DNA of 64,000 nt from an uncultured Desulfuromusa sp. (lineage in GTDB: Bacteria; Desulfobacterota; Desulfuromonadia; Desulfuromonadales; Geopsychrobacteraceae), in contig NZ_OY776574.1 of NCBI RefSeq assembly GCF_963675815.1, positions 1,358,001 through 1,422,000 on the forward strand, in the 5' to 3' direction. Of the stretch, positions 49,749 to 57,343 are shown one piece after another. The position numbers were made by a program, and so were the translations under genes. The first letter of the stretch is position 1; every line of letters begins with the position of its first letter. The notes below the pieces were generated by a model that searched no databases, had not been told where the DNA came from, and saw only the letters and a program-made list of their open reading frames with translations.

Positions 49749-50738
49749 TTAAAACTCAATCCAGACACAACGTATTGCATCATAGTCTTCAGTTTCTACC
49801 CATGTCTCCGGGAATGCAGGGCGACTGGCATCAACACTGTTCGTTGTTAAAGTGGTTCCGGCTGCGGCTGTACCGTGGTCAAGGCGACCTATTGCTGCGT
49901 TTGTAGGAGCATCACAGGCAGCGCCTATCCATATAAAATCATTTGTTGTTAATTCGGGGCCATCATAAGTAACAGAAAGATCAACAGTTCCGGATCCTCC
50001 TGCGGTTACTTGACCTGATGACCAGATCAATGTTGGTGCGCTTGCTCCATTGTCTTGATAAAGGGCCAGTTCATAATCAAATCCACCGCCCACCCAAGCG
50101 TGTACTGTTGCTGGCGTTCCATAGCACTCTAAGGCGAACTTAGTTATTGTTCTAAACCCATTAGTAGAAGGGTTTGACATACTAGCCGGGGTTCCGTCTT
50201 CTCCGATTATTCCGGTACATACGGTTCCAGATGCAATTTCTTGGAACACAGCTCCAATAGATTTGTCTTCAGTCATAACCAATGCCGTCGTTGTTGGATT
50301 TTCTGTGCCTGATAGATCACCTGTCCAGTTTACAAACTCACGGCCAGGCGCAGGAACCGCTGTAATCCCTGTAATCTGAGCGTCTTCATCGGCTGTGGCT
50401 GATCCAGACGCTGCTCCGTTCCCGATATTGATTACTGCTGACAGATCAACGTCTGAACATTGGATTGCATCATTATTGCCGGGATCTGATGCAGTGAGCG
50501 TAAATGTCACAATCAAGAAAGCCCTGACTCGCCAAAAATGCTCTGTATCTGGAGCAAATCCGCTAATGTCGATAGTTGTGTTGCTAGTTGTTTCATCGGC
50601 GACTATCGTGTCAAACGCTGCGTCGGTTGCAACCTGGATTTGATAATTAATCGCACCAGGGTATGCGTCCCAAGTAAATGTAATTGGTTGCGCTAGTCCA
50701 TCAGCTGCAGCAACTGGCAGTAACAGGTCAACGGCCAT
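49749..50738 (-). CDS. Phage accessory protein with Fn3-like and B-repeat-like domains
   Basis: A 329-residue protein. Residues 1-80 look like a fibronectin type III domain (ITFTWDAYPGAINYQIQVAT; DTEHFWRVRAF). Residues 85-165 contain a Listeria-Bacteroides/InlB-B-like repeat (GREFVNWTGDLSGTENPTTT, ALVMTEDKSIGAVF). The C-terminal 160 residues are beta-rich and look like a cell-surface or carbohydrate-binding sandwich (FALECYGTPATVHAWVGGGF). ATG 50738 follows GGGAGGGG. There is no signal peptide, so it is probably a virion decoration or fibre component. It overlaps the small gene upstream by 11 bp. Confidence 0.7.
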   Translation of the reverse strand: MAVDLLLPVAAADGLAQPITFTWDAYPGAINYQIQVATDAAFDTIVADETTSNTTIDISGFAPDTEHFWRVRAFLIVTFTLTASDPGNNDAIQCSDVDLSAVINIGNGAASGSATADEDAQITGITAVPAPGREFVNWTGDLSGTENPTTTALVMTEDKSIGAVFQEIASGTVCTGIIGEDGTPASMSNPSTNGFRTITKFALECYGTPATVHAWVGGGFDYELALYQDNGASAPTLIWSSGQVTAGGSGTVDLSVTYDGPELTTNDFIWIGAACDAPTNAAIGRLDHGTAAAGTTLTTNSVDASRPAFPETWVETEDYDAIRCVWIEF

Positions 50739-50919
50739 ACACCCCTCCCTCATCATCTATCCGGCTGCTGACGGCCTCATCAGCGGTGGAGCTCCTAATG
50801 CAGAGGGCCAGGTTCAAACCCTGGCTGATCCAGCAACCGGCTTCTTTCAACCAGCGATTGCCTTCCAGGAGATAAGCTCCCAGCAACCACAAAACACAAA
50901 ATGCAAAAACAAGGATCAT
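50728..50919 (-). CDS. Small membrane protein in the phage tail operon
   Basis: A 63-residue protein with one N-terminal hydrophobic helix (MILVFAFCVLWLLGAYLLEG) and a polar tail. Its ATG overlaps the stop of the upstream secreted Fn3 gene (ATGA), with CGGAG upstream, so it is translationally coupled. No family is recognised. It might be a second holin, spanin-like or superinfection-exclusion factor. This is inferred from position only. Confidence 0.55.
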   Translation of the reverse strand: MILVFAFCVLWLLGAYLLEGNRWLKEAGCWISQGLNLALCIRSSTADEAVSSRIDDEGGVYGR

Positions 50920-51284
50920 TTGATAATCTCCGTATTGATATTCAGATCTAACATTGGCAAATGTTTCTCTTCTTCCACCGGAGGGGAGTGAACCACATTG
51001 CTGCAAACACTCTTATCAAGCCCCAGATAGGATTTGACACAAAACCAATGATCAGCTATATCAGCCAGTCCTGGGATGATTATGGTCAGGACATTCCCGG
51101 CATCGATCGTCCAACTTGATGTCATCTGCGCATTGAGACTGACCAGTACCAAGTACCCGCTCACTGCCGGGGTCGGGCTCGGATCCCAGCTCAGAGTTAC
51201 ATCTTTGGCAATAGCTCTCTGAGAGATAAGCAAAACAGCAACGAGGCTCACAATCCCGAATAAACGTCTTATCCATGCCAACAC
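50916..51284 (-). CDS. Secreted fibronectin-III-like small protein
   Basis: A 122-residue protein with a clear Sec signal (RRLFGIVSLVAVLLISQRAIA, split as RRLFGIVSLVAVLLIS and QRAIAKDV). One short Fn3-like beta domain follows (DVTLSWDPSPTPAVSGYLVL; DHWFCVKSYLGLDKSVCSN). Two cysteines could form a disulphide. A signal peptide is unusual inside a tail operon and suggests that the product is exported by the lysogen or acts at the envelope. The function is unknown. Confidence 0.6.
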   Translation of the reverse strand: MLAWIRRLFGIVSLVAVLLISQRAIAKDVTLSWDPSPTPAVSGYLVLVSLNAQMTSSWTIDAGNVLTIIIPGLADIADHWFCVKSYLGLDKSVCSNVVHSPPVEEEKHLPMLDLNINTEIIK

Positions 51285-51289
51285 CCGAC

Positions 51290-51559
51290 TCAGTAGACCG
51301 TTGCTGTTACTTCCAGAGTCAGAGTCGGCAGGGTAAAATTTCCGCTGTAAAAATTGATTCTGTCCGACTCAACTTCCGGAAGGCCTTCGCGGTAATAGGT
51401 CAGTTCCAGGGTATGTTCTCCGGAATAATCTGCATCGACAAGATAATCGAAGTTGACCGTATCGATCTGTGGCATAACCCGTTCATCATTGTCGTAAAGA
51501 GCAAATTTGATTCCGGTTAAATCGTCAGCAGTATCAATCTGAATATGAAATCCCTTCAT
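51290..51559 (-). CDS. Hypothetical phage protein
   Basis: An 89-residue, beta-rich acidic protein that I do not recognise. It begins MKGFHIQIDTADDLTG and has no signal peptide, membrane helix or cysteine. It has a tight place between the secreted Fn3 gene and the next upstream gene (5-11 bp gaps) and GATAAGGAGATAAGCG in front of the start. This supports it as a real member of the operon, perhaps a fibre chaperone or small decoration protein. Confidence 0.65.
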   Translation of the reverse strand: MKGFHIQIDTADDLTGIKFALYDNDERVMPQIDTVNFDYLVDADYSGEHTLELTYYREGLPEVESDRINFYSGNFTLPTLTLEVTATVY

Positions 51560-51570
51560 CGCTTATCTCC

Positions 51571-51984
51571 TTATGGGTTCTCTGTTGCGGTGATAACAAT
51601 ATTCGGAGCGGAATAATTGGCCGTGGCCACGCTACCGTCGTTGGTGAACACAGCACGGGCATAAAACTGCAAGGTTTGGTCTGTGGCTGAAACATCCATA
51701 TCTGCCGGGCTGAGACTTTCAACCCAGGTGACACCATCACTGGACAATTCCCAATCAATGCCGGCCTCTTCGCTTTCCAGAGCCAGGCCGATATCGGAAT
51801 AGCTGCCGATTGTTCCGGTGTCATTTTCAGCTACAAGGAAAATATCGGTTTCAACTTCAACAGCAATCGTAGCTGGGACCCCACTGCCATCGAGAGTCAC
51901 GGCAACGCTGATCGGATCGGACCCGTCGCCATCGCTATAAAAGTCATAGGGTTCGGTATTGTTTTTCGCAAGTTCCAGGGACAT
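51571..51984 (-). CDS. Hypothetical phage fibre-associated protein
   Basis: A 137-residue acidic protein with beta-type sequence (ISVAVTLDGSGVPATIAVEV; LQFYARAVFTNDGSVATANY). The last part recalls a domain with W/Y-containing strands as in phage-associated Ig-like folds. A good ribosome site (AAAGGAGG) precedes the ATG. The family is not recognised. Position after the DUF4376 gene suggests a role in the fibre. Confidence 0.65.
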   Translation of the reverse strand: MSLELAKNNTEPYDFYSDGDGSDPISVAVTLDGSGVPATIAVEVETDIFLVAENDTGTIGSYSDIGLALESEEAGIDWELSSDGVTWVESLSPADMDVSATDQTLQFYARAVFTNDGSVATANYSAPNIVITATENP

Positions 51985-52000
51985 GATGTCCTCCTTTCGT

Positions 52001-52609
52001 TTACCAGGTTATTAATTCAAGTGCCGCAACGGCATCATCAATGGTTCCACCCGCGGGAATTTCAACGGCTTCAATTTGGGCCTTCAATATCCGCGATTTA
52101 ACATGCTGAGTATTGACATGCCGAGTCACAGCAGCCCCCAGGGCGATCAATCCGGCTGCATCCATAGGAACATCGCTGTCATCGGCTGTGGTCCAGGTGA
52201 AATCTTCCGACAGAGGAATCCCTGCGTTGACATTGGCAACGGCACCGGTCAGATAACCTCGGCTGACATCGTCAGTATCCCAGTCATACCCGGCATGATT
52301 CACACCGCCACTGATCGCGGCATTACGGGCTCTCGTAATGCGTTTGCGCTGATCCGATTTTGCACCCAAGAGAAGAGTGCTGTCAGGCTCAACATACTCC
52401 GACGCAATACGCGTTTCAGGATCAATCCGTAGCCGTACGGAGATGTGCTGCTGATGTTGTTCCTCCGTTATTTCAACAGCGTCGGCAAGCAACCCGTCTG
52501 GGTCAGGAACATATTCGCCATCGACGAGAATAAACAGATCCGGGTACAGAGAGGGGTCATAACACCCTTTTGTATTCGGCCCGGCTGCATTGCTAAATAA
52601 AACCCACAT
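52001..52609 (-). CDS. DUF4376 phage tail-fibre-associated protein
   Basis: A 202-residue protein. The C-terminal half carries the DUF4376 pattern: KRITRARNAAISGGVNHAGY, DWDTDDVSRGYLTG, FTWTTADDSDVPMDAAGLIA. The N-terminal 60 residues are typical of proteins that follow phage fibre genes. DUF4376 proteins are usually encoded beside fibres and may assist assembly or cap them. It follows the gpH-like fibre gene by 10 bp. Confidence 0.8.
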   Translation of the reverse strand: MWVLFSNAAGPNTKGCYDPSLYPDLFILVDGEYVPDPDGLLADAVEITEEQHQQHISVRLRIDPETRIASEYVEPDSTLLLGAKSDQRKRITRARNAAISGGVNHAGYDWDTDDVSRGYLTGAVANVNAGIPLSEDFTWTTADDSDVPMDAAGLIALGAAVTRHVNTQHVKSRILKAQIEAVEIPAGGTIDDAVAALELITW

Positions 52610-52619
52610 GATTACCTCT

Positions 52620-54002
52620 CTAATTTCCTATTCCGTAAACCTTAACGGTGACAGTGCCCATATCGGCATCACGATCGAGCGTAAATGTGTTTTCTGTCGA
52701 ACTAATGACTTCAATTGCATCGTTCGATGTGATGTTGGTATCTCCTAAAATATTAACCCACCCACCAATGCAGACCCTTGGAAATGTGACGGGCCAGTTG
52801 AAACTTTGCGCGACGTCTGATGTTGACTGCACTTCGGCCCACTGCAATATCAGCCCCGGGCTTTCTTCCGGTGTTCTCGCAGGGAATTGCTGGTGTCCGC
52901 TGGGGCCAATGGAATTAGCAAAACGGCTGGCAAGAGCATCAACCTTGGCTTGCGCCCCGGCGGGTGTCTCCTTCGTAGCTATCAGATTTGTGATTGTTGT
53001 GGCAAAGCTAGGATCGTCACCTAATGCCGCTGCCAATTCGTTAAGCGTATCAAGGGTTGATGGTGGAGCATTCATCAGCGCATTGATGGCATTGTTAACG
53101 GTATCAAGCCTGGCGATATCATCAGCAGCCGAAGGGGCCGCGACCTTGGCCCGACCGGAACTGTCCCTCAATATCAACCGGCTGGCTGTAGCGGCGCTAG
53201 TCGCGCTGTGAGGTGCGGATAGTTCCGCATGGGCGCTGTCGGCATTAGCCCTGGTCGTTGCTTCTGCATCAACTTGAGCTTTTTGAGCAATGTCATCAGC
53301 GGCAGAAGGGGCCGCAACTTTGGCCCGACCGGAACTGTCCCTCAACATCAACCGGCTGGCGGTGGCCGCACTGGTCGCACTGTGAGGAGCCGTCAGCGCA
53401 GCATGGCTACTGTCAGCGTTGGCTCTTATTGTCGCTTCACTATTAACCTTGGCCTGAGCCTCCGTTGGTGTTTCGTATTGTGGGTGGGGATCCACTGCAG
53501 CCAGGTGCGGGACCAGGGTGTTATGTGGATCATCCGTTCTGTCGGCATGCTCATCCAGATGCCACTGGGTCAGGTAGACCAGCGTTGGATCAATCTGTTG
53601 GGTCACACTTGCGGCATTGGTCACCTCAAGAATCATCCGCACATACAGGTCTTTTTCTGAGCCTGACCCAGCAGCCGGTTTGGTTGTCAATGGATATGAG
53701 CCGACACCGATCATGGTGCCGTCAGCAGCAAATACGCCAACCTCGCGGATATCCCAACCCCCAACATCCACCGGAATCAGGGCCTCGATCACTAGCCAGT
53801 TGGCGTTGGTATCCGATACGTAGATTCGATTCAGACCACCACGCCAGGTTTCATTGACCAGAGCGGTCATGGTCGAGACCGGATTGATATCAGCCCCGTT
53901 GCCGTCACCAACCGCCAATTGTGTCAGGTCGACAAAGGTTTCTGCCACCTGAGCTGCGGCAAAGGCGGCAAGTCCGTTATCCGTTAAAATCGTAAAAGCC
54001 AT
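52620..54002 (-). CDS. Phage tail fibre protein (P2 gpH-like N-terminus)
   Basis: A 460-residue fibre. Residues 1-150 match the DUF3751 phage tail-fibre N-terminal domain, which attaches the fibre to the baseplate (VDVGGWDIREVGVFAADGTM). A shaft with two 58-residue tandem repeats containing SAPHSATSAATASRL and LRDSSGRAKVAAPSAADDIA follows. A short C-terminal domain (SGHQQFPARTPEESPGLIL to the end) probably contacts the host. It is encoded directly after gpI, as in P2. Confidence 0.85.
   Translation of the reverse strand: MAFTILTDNGLAAFAAAQVAETFVDLTQLAVGDGNGADINPVSTMTALVNETWRGGLNRIYVSDTNANWLVIEALIPVDVGGWDIREVGVFAADGTMIGVGSYPLTTKPAAGSGSEKDLYVRMILEVTNAASVTQQIDPTLVYLTQWHLDEHADRTDDPHNTLVPHLAAVDPHPQYETPTEAQAKVNSEATIRANADSSHAALTAPHSATSAATASRLMLRDSSGRAKVAAPSAADDIAQKAQVDAEATTRANADSAHAELSAPHSATSAATASRLILRDSSGRAKVAAPSAADDIARLDTVNNAINALMNAPPSTLDTLNELAAALGDDPSFATTITNLIATKETPAGAQAKVDALASRFANSIGPSGHQQFPARTPEESPGLILQWAEVQSTSDVAQSFNWPVTFPRVCIGGWVNILGDTNITSNDAIEVISSTENTFTLDRDADMGTVTVKVYGIGN
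53067..53414 (-). repeat. Two tandem 174-bp repeats in the fibre gene
   Basis: Units 53241-53414 and 53067-53240 have the same length (58 codons) and share a nearly identical stretch of about 100 bp each. They encode the PHSATSAATASRL/LRDSSGRAKVAAP shaft. In-frame duplication is likely the mechanism; such repeats allow change of fibre length by recombination. Confidence 0.8.
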
Positions 54003-54009
54003 AAAAACC

Positions 54010-54552
54010 TCACTGTGGGTAAATCGTTGTTACTTCACTGGATTGCAACCCCAACGCATAGACAGGCACCGGGGAACGAACGGCCAGGTTATAGGTCACT
54101 TCATCCAGCCAGGCGCTTTTTCGTTTGGCCGATCCGACATAGCGCAACAGCCTGGCTTCATCCTCGCTGGAAATTGTTTCGCCTTCGATATCGACCACCA
54201 CCCGAAAATGTCCCGGCGTTCCGCTATATTCAAACCACTCCTGGACCTCGGCAAAGGGGATCCCCGCCAAAACAAGCGCCTGTTCCACTGCCCAGGGCGT
54301 CCCCTTGTGGCGGTGAATCTCCATCGCACCGGCCACGGTCTGGCGTTTGACCTGCTCGCTCCAGTCGCTTTCCCACTCGTCAACACTTAAGGTCCAGGCC
54401 AGCCAGGGTAGCGACGACAACGGGCAGGTCCATGGATTCCAGAGTGTCTTGATGGTGGCAATCGAACTTGCCACCGCATCAAAACGTTTGGCGATCACAT
54501 CTTCAACAGCCCGCTCAAAAGCGGTGGCGTTGGGTGGCAATAGACTATTCAT
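54010..54552 (-). CDS. Phage tail protein I (baseplate wedge)
   Basis: A 180-residue protein matching P2 gpI/PF09684: the motif LWNPWTCPLSSLPWLAWTLS, DEWESDWSEQVKRQTVAGAM, HRHKGTPWAVEQAL and VEVTYNLAVRS-like end. It forms part of the baseplate that connects fibre to tail. It overlaps gpJ by 8 bp. Confidence 0.92.
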   Translation of the reverse strand: MNSLLPPNATAFERAVEDVIAKRFDAVASSIATIKTLWNPWTCPLSSLPWLAWTLSVDEWESDWSEQVKRQTVAGAMEIHRHKGTPWAVEQALVLAGIPFAEVQEWFEYSGTPGHFRVVVDIEGETISSEDEARLLRYVGSAKRKSAWLDEVTYNLAVRSPVPVYALGLQSSEVTTIYPQ

Positions 54553-55432
54553 CTATCAAACTCCCGACACCCACTGTAATACCGGTGCAATAGGGGGCTT
54601 CGTTCATTGCGGCGGCGGCAGGTAACGCAGAATTGAGAGTCACACTGTGCACACCGGGGCGGTGCAATGCTTGTTTCAATCCGCTGTCTGTGATCGCCCG
54701 ACCCAGACGATGGTTTTCATCGACATAGATCGCAACGGCAGATTCAGCCGCCTGCAGGATGGTTGCAGCGTCAAAACTTTTATAGATATCCAGAGTGGCA
54801 TCAACGTTGTAATCGTAGACAGTTGCGGCCTGGACGGTGACTTCATCGGTTAATGGCCTGACTTTGCGATCATCAACCAGAGCCGCAGTGACAGAATCAA
54901 GCACCGCCTGACTTGGAACTCCATTGCCTTCCGCAGACAAGACGTTGATGGTGATCTGGGTTGCTGCAGGAGAAACAACGGAAATATCTTTGACCAGACC
55001 ACTGGCGGATAGACCATGAAACTCATAAGCTCCGGAGGGGCCGGCAGTACTCTGACTTTCCGGAGCCAGCTGCACCCGTCCCCGGAGATTATCGTCAGCC
55101 TCATAGGTTGGATCGATTGGAGGGACCGCTTCGGGGTCACCTGGATCCACAAGTAAACGGGCCACATCCTGAATCGCGGCCAGATGATCCAGATCTGTCC
55201 CTTGCGAAAACGCCAGCATGACTGCACGGGCAGCATCATTCATCCGTTGCCGCAACTGAACTTCGCGGTAGGCAGCAACTTCAAACTGTTTGTAAGCCGG
55301 ATCAGATTCGAGCAAAGCATTAAAGTCCGGGTAGCGGGTTTGATAGTCGGCAATCATGGCCGCTAATATGGCTTCAAACTGTAGTTCTTCAACAACTTCA
55401 GGTGCCGGTAATTCGTTCAGATTAATACTCAT
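54545..55432 (-). CDS. Phage baseplate assembly protein J
   Basis: A 295-residue gpJ/Mu gp47-like protein: LNELPAPEVVEELQFEAILA, then AAIQDVARLLVDPGDPEAVP, PESQSTAGPSGAYEFHGLSA and VRPLTDEVTVQAATVYDYNV. It is a structural protein of the baseplate wedge. It overlaps gpW by 4 bp (ATGA). Confidence 0.93.
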   Translation of the reverse strand: MSINLNELPAPEVVEELQFEAILAAMIADYQTRYPDFNALLESDPAYKQFEVAAYREVQLRQRMNDAARAVMLAFSQGTDLDHLAAIQDVARLLVDPGDPEAVPPIDPTYEADDNLRGRVQLAPESQSTAGPSGAYEFHGLSASGLVKDISVVSPAATQITINVLSAEGNGVPSQAVLDSVTAALVDDRKVRPLTDEVTVQAATVYDYNVDATLDIYKSFDAATILQAAESAVAIYVDENHRLGRAITDSGLKQALHRPGVHSVTLNSALPAAAAMNEAPYCTGITVGVGSLIDE

Positions 55433-55764
55433 AAAACAATCCCTTCCAGTTTTATCGCTTGCCCGTCCGGAAGGTATTCACCCTGAACGCCCAGAGTTTG
55501 TTGACCATCTTCATCTGTCAGATGTTCAATCTGATCAAGGGAAAAACGCGGCTCCGACTGATCCAAAGCTTCAGCCGACCAGGCGTAACAGTCGATCAAC
55601 CATTCTCCGGTCACGGGGCGATCCAGCAGTTCGAACAATCGGCTCCCATAATTGCGACGCATCACCCGACTTCCGATCGGGGTGGTCAAAATATCGATGA
55701 TCGATTGCCGCAGATGATCCAGACCCGATAGCGGCTTCCCGGTATCAACACTCGATCCATTCAT
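55429..55764 (-). CDS. Phage baseplate protein W (T4 gp25-like)
   Basis: A 111-residue gp25-like protein: ITPIGSRVMRRNYGSRLFEL-type motif (ILTTPIGSRVMRRNYGSRLF) and RFSLDQIE. gp25/gpW sets the contractile baseplate trigger and starts sheath assembly. It overlaps both neighbours by 4 bp. Confidence 0.93.
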   Translation of the reverse strand: MNGSSVDTGKPLSGLDHLRQSIIDILTTPIGSRVMRRNYGSRLFELLDRPVTGEWLIDCYAWSAEALDQSEPRFSLDQIEHLTDEDGQQTLGVQGEYLPDGQAIKLEGIVL

Positions 55765-56729
55765 GACGGGATCTCACCTTCAAAATTGCAGACATAACCA
55801 GCATCGGTTATTTCATGGACAACTTGAGTCAAGGCCCAGTCACCATCAACACCCGGCCTGACATCGGATAAAATCAATTTCGCTTCAGCAGCCATAGCAA
55901 CATCCCCCGCACAACTGCCGCTGATCTTGGCATTGCCACGCTGTAACGATTCAAACTCTGATTTAGCCGCCGCCGTGGCAATCGCGGCATTCGGTTGTTT
56001 TTTTATTAGCCGCTTGGCCGGGGATCCGCTGCCGACCACAACTTCTATGTCCTTGGCCTGGTCCGTATCTCGATAGACAGCAATCACAGAACTGTACTTG
56101 TCCCGTTCAGGAAAAGAGGCATTCCAGCGGTTCAAATCACTACGAACTTTATGGACAGCAGGCAGGTCCTTACCGGAAAAACTTTTTACTTGCCCCCTGG
56201 GCACAAACAACAGCAGATCATTGACCGGCTTGGCGACAGCGTCATAACGTTTTGCCAGCTCGGTCAGCAGGTTCATGTCAGACTGGTTGTCCTGATCCAG
56301 ATGTTCCAGCGGGATCGATGCCAGTTCCTCTGCCACCCGGGGTTGATAACCATGTGCCTTGGCTATAGTGGCCACCAGATCACCAACGCTGATATTGTCA
56401 AAGCTGCGAATCCGTTTTTCTTTTAAGCCTTTGCGCAAATCAGCCGATCTGGACCGAATCGTCAATGTGTCTGGAGGACCGCTCAGAACGGGTTCATCGA
56501 CAATAAAAATCCCCTTCGGATCGAGACCGGTTTCTTTATAACCCAGTGCAATCGTCAACTTGACACCGGTGCGAGGCAGATCAATAGAGGGCTTACGGTC
56601 ATCCAACACGATTTCCAACGTGTCACTGATCACGCCGGACACATCGGTCAAGGCCATCCGGATCAAGCGATTACGTATCAGATTTGTCAAATCCTTGCCG
56701 TCTACTGATATGAGGTAATCAGGTGTCAT
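55761..56729 (-). CDS. Phage late control protein / baseplate hub gpD
   Basis: A 322-residue gpD-like (PF05954/VgrG-gp27-like) hub protein: DYLISVDGKDLTNLIRNRLI, DTLEIVLDDRKPSI, GIFIVDEPVLSGPPDTLTIR and DQDNQSDMNLLTELAKRYDA. It forms the hub under the tube. In P2 it doubles as the target for satellite control. It is followed closely by gpW. Confidence 0.92.
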   Translation of the reverse strand: MTPDYLISVDGKDLTNLIRNRLIRMALTDVSGVISDTLEIVLDDRKPSIDLPRTGVKLTIALGYKETGLDPKGIFIVDEPVLSGPPDTLTIRSRSADLRKGLKEKRIRSFDNISVGDLVATIAKAHGYQPRVAEELASIPLEHLDQDNQSDMNLLTELAKRYDAVAKPVNDLLLFVPRGQVKSFSGKDLPAVHKVRSDLNRWNASFPERDKYSSVIAVYRDTDQAKDIEVVVGSGSPAKRLIKKQPNAAIATAAAKSEFESLQRGNAKISGSCAGDVAMAAEAKLILSDVRPGVDGDWALTQVVHEITDAGYVCNFEGEIPS

Positions 56730-56732
56730 TGG

Positions 56733-56945
56733 TTAATCCCACAGCTTGATGGTTTCGGTAACGGTTGTATTTTGTGCCAGCTCAGGCAGGTTGATTTCTA
56801 ATCCCGCTGAGTAAACAGTTCCCAGATCAGCCAAACCGGGATTGGCTTCCAGCACAGCTTCAACAGCGCCGCTGGTATAGCCGTAATAGGCAAAACAAAT
56901 CTGATCGAGCATGTCACCATCCTGGCAGCGGTAGATTTGGGCCAT
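56733..56945 (-). CDS. Phage tail protein X (LysM-like)
   Basis: A 70-residue protein matching P2 gpX: YRCQDGDMLDQICFAYYGYT, VLEANPGLADLG and LEINLPELA. It has the LysM-like fold and sits in the tail hub region. Its start shares one base with the gpU stop. Confidence 0.93.
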   Translation of the reverse strand: MAQIYRCQDGDMLDQICFAYYGYTSGAVEAVLEANPGLADLGTVYSAGLEINLPELAQNTTVTETIKLWD

Positions 56946-57343
56946 CAGCTATCATCCCCGTAATGCCCGAGCTTGATGCGAAATTCCTGCTTGCGTGGTA
57001 CGCCGTCGGAAAAGAATATCGTTTGGCTTTCTTCCACCCTCTCAACGCACCACTTGCCCCAGGAGCGACCGGTGCCATCAATCAACAATAATGGTTGCCC
57101 TTTGCCGGCTAACTCTCGCAAGGCATCAATCTGGCCAAAGCCGCCGCGATAACCGGGCAGGATGACACCATCAAGACTGATACTGTCAGTACCAATACCG
57201 ATAAACTGTTTTGCCGGGCGGCGCCCCACACGGTTCTGCACCGGCCATCGATATTCAACTTCGCGGCTTAATTTTTGATAAGCGGCGGTATCGATCCCGA
57301 AACGGAAGTCACCCAGGGCCATCATGATGGTGGTTTTAGTCAT
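56945..57343 (-). CDS. Phage tail protein U
   Basis: A 132-residue gpU (PF06995)-like protein: MMALGDFRFGIDTAAYQKLS, RPAKQFIGIGTDSISLDGVI, and GRSWGKWCVERVEESQTIF. ATG 57343 overlaps the last 8 bp of the tape-measure gene. An upstream extension in frame is inside that gene and is rejected. Confidence 0.92.
   Translation of the reverse strand: MTKTTIMMALGDFRFGIDTAAYQKLSREVEYRWPVQNRVGRRPAKQFIGIGTDSISLDGVILPGYRGGFGQIDALRELAGKGQPLLLIDGTGRSWGKWCVERVEESQTIFFSDGVPRKQEFRIKLGHYGDDS

Noticed and set aside
53229..53857. Long plus-strand frames opposite the tail fibre gene
   Set aside because: They mirror the repeated, GC-rich fibre coding sequence; their composition is shadow-like and they have no ribosome sites.
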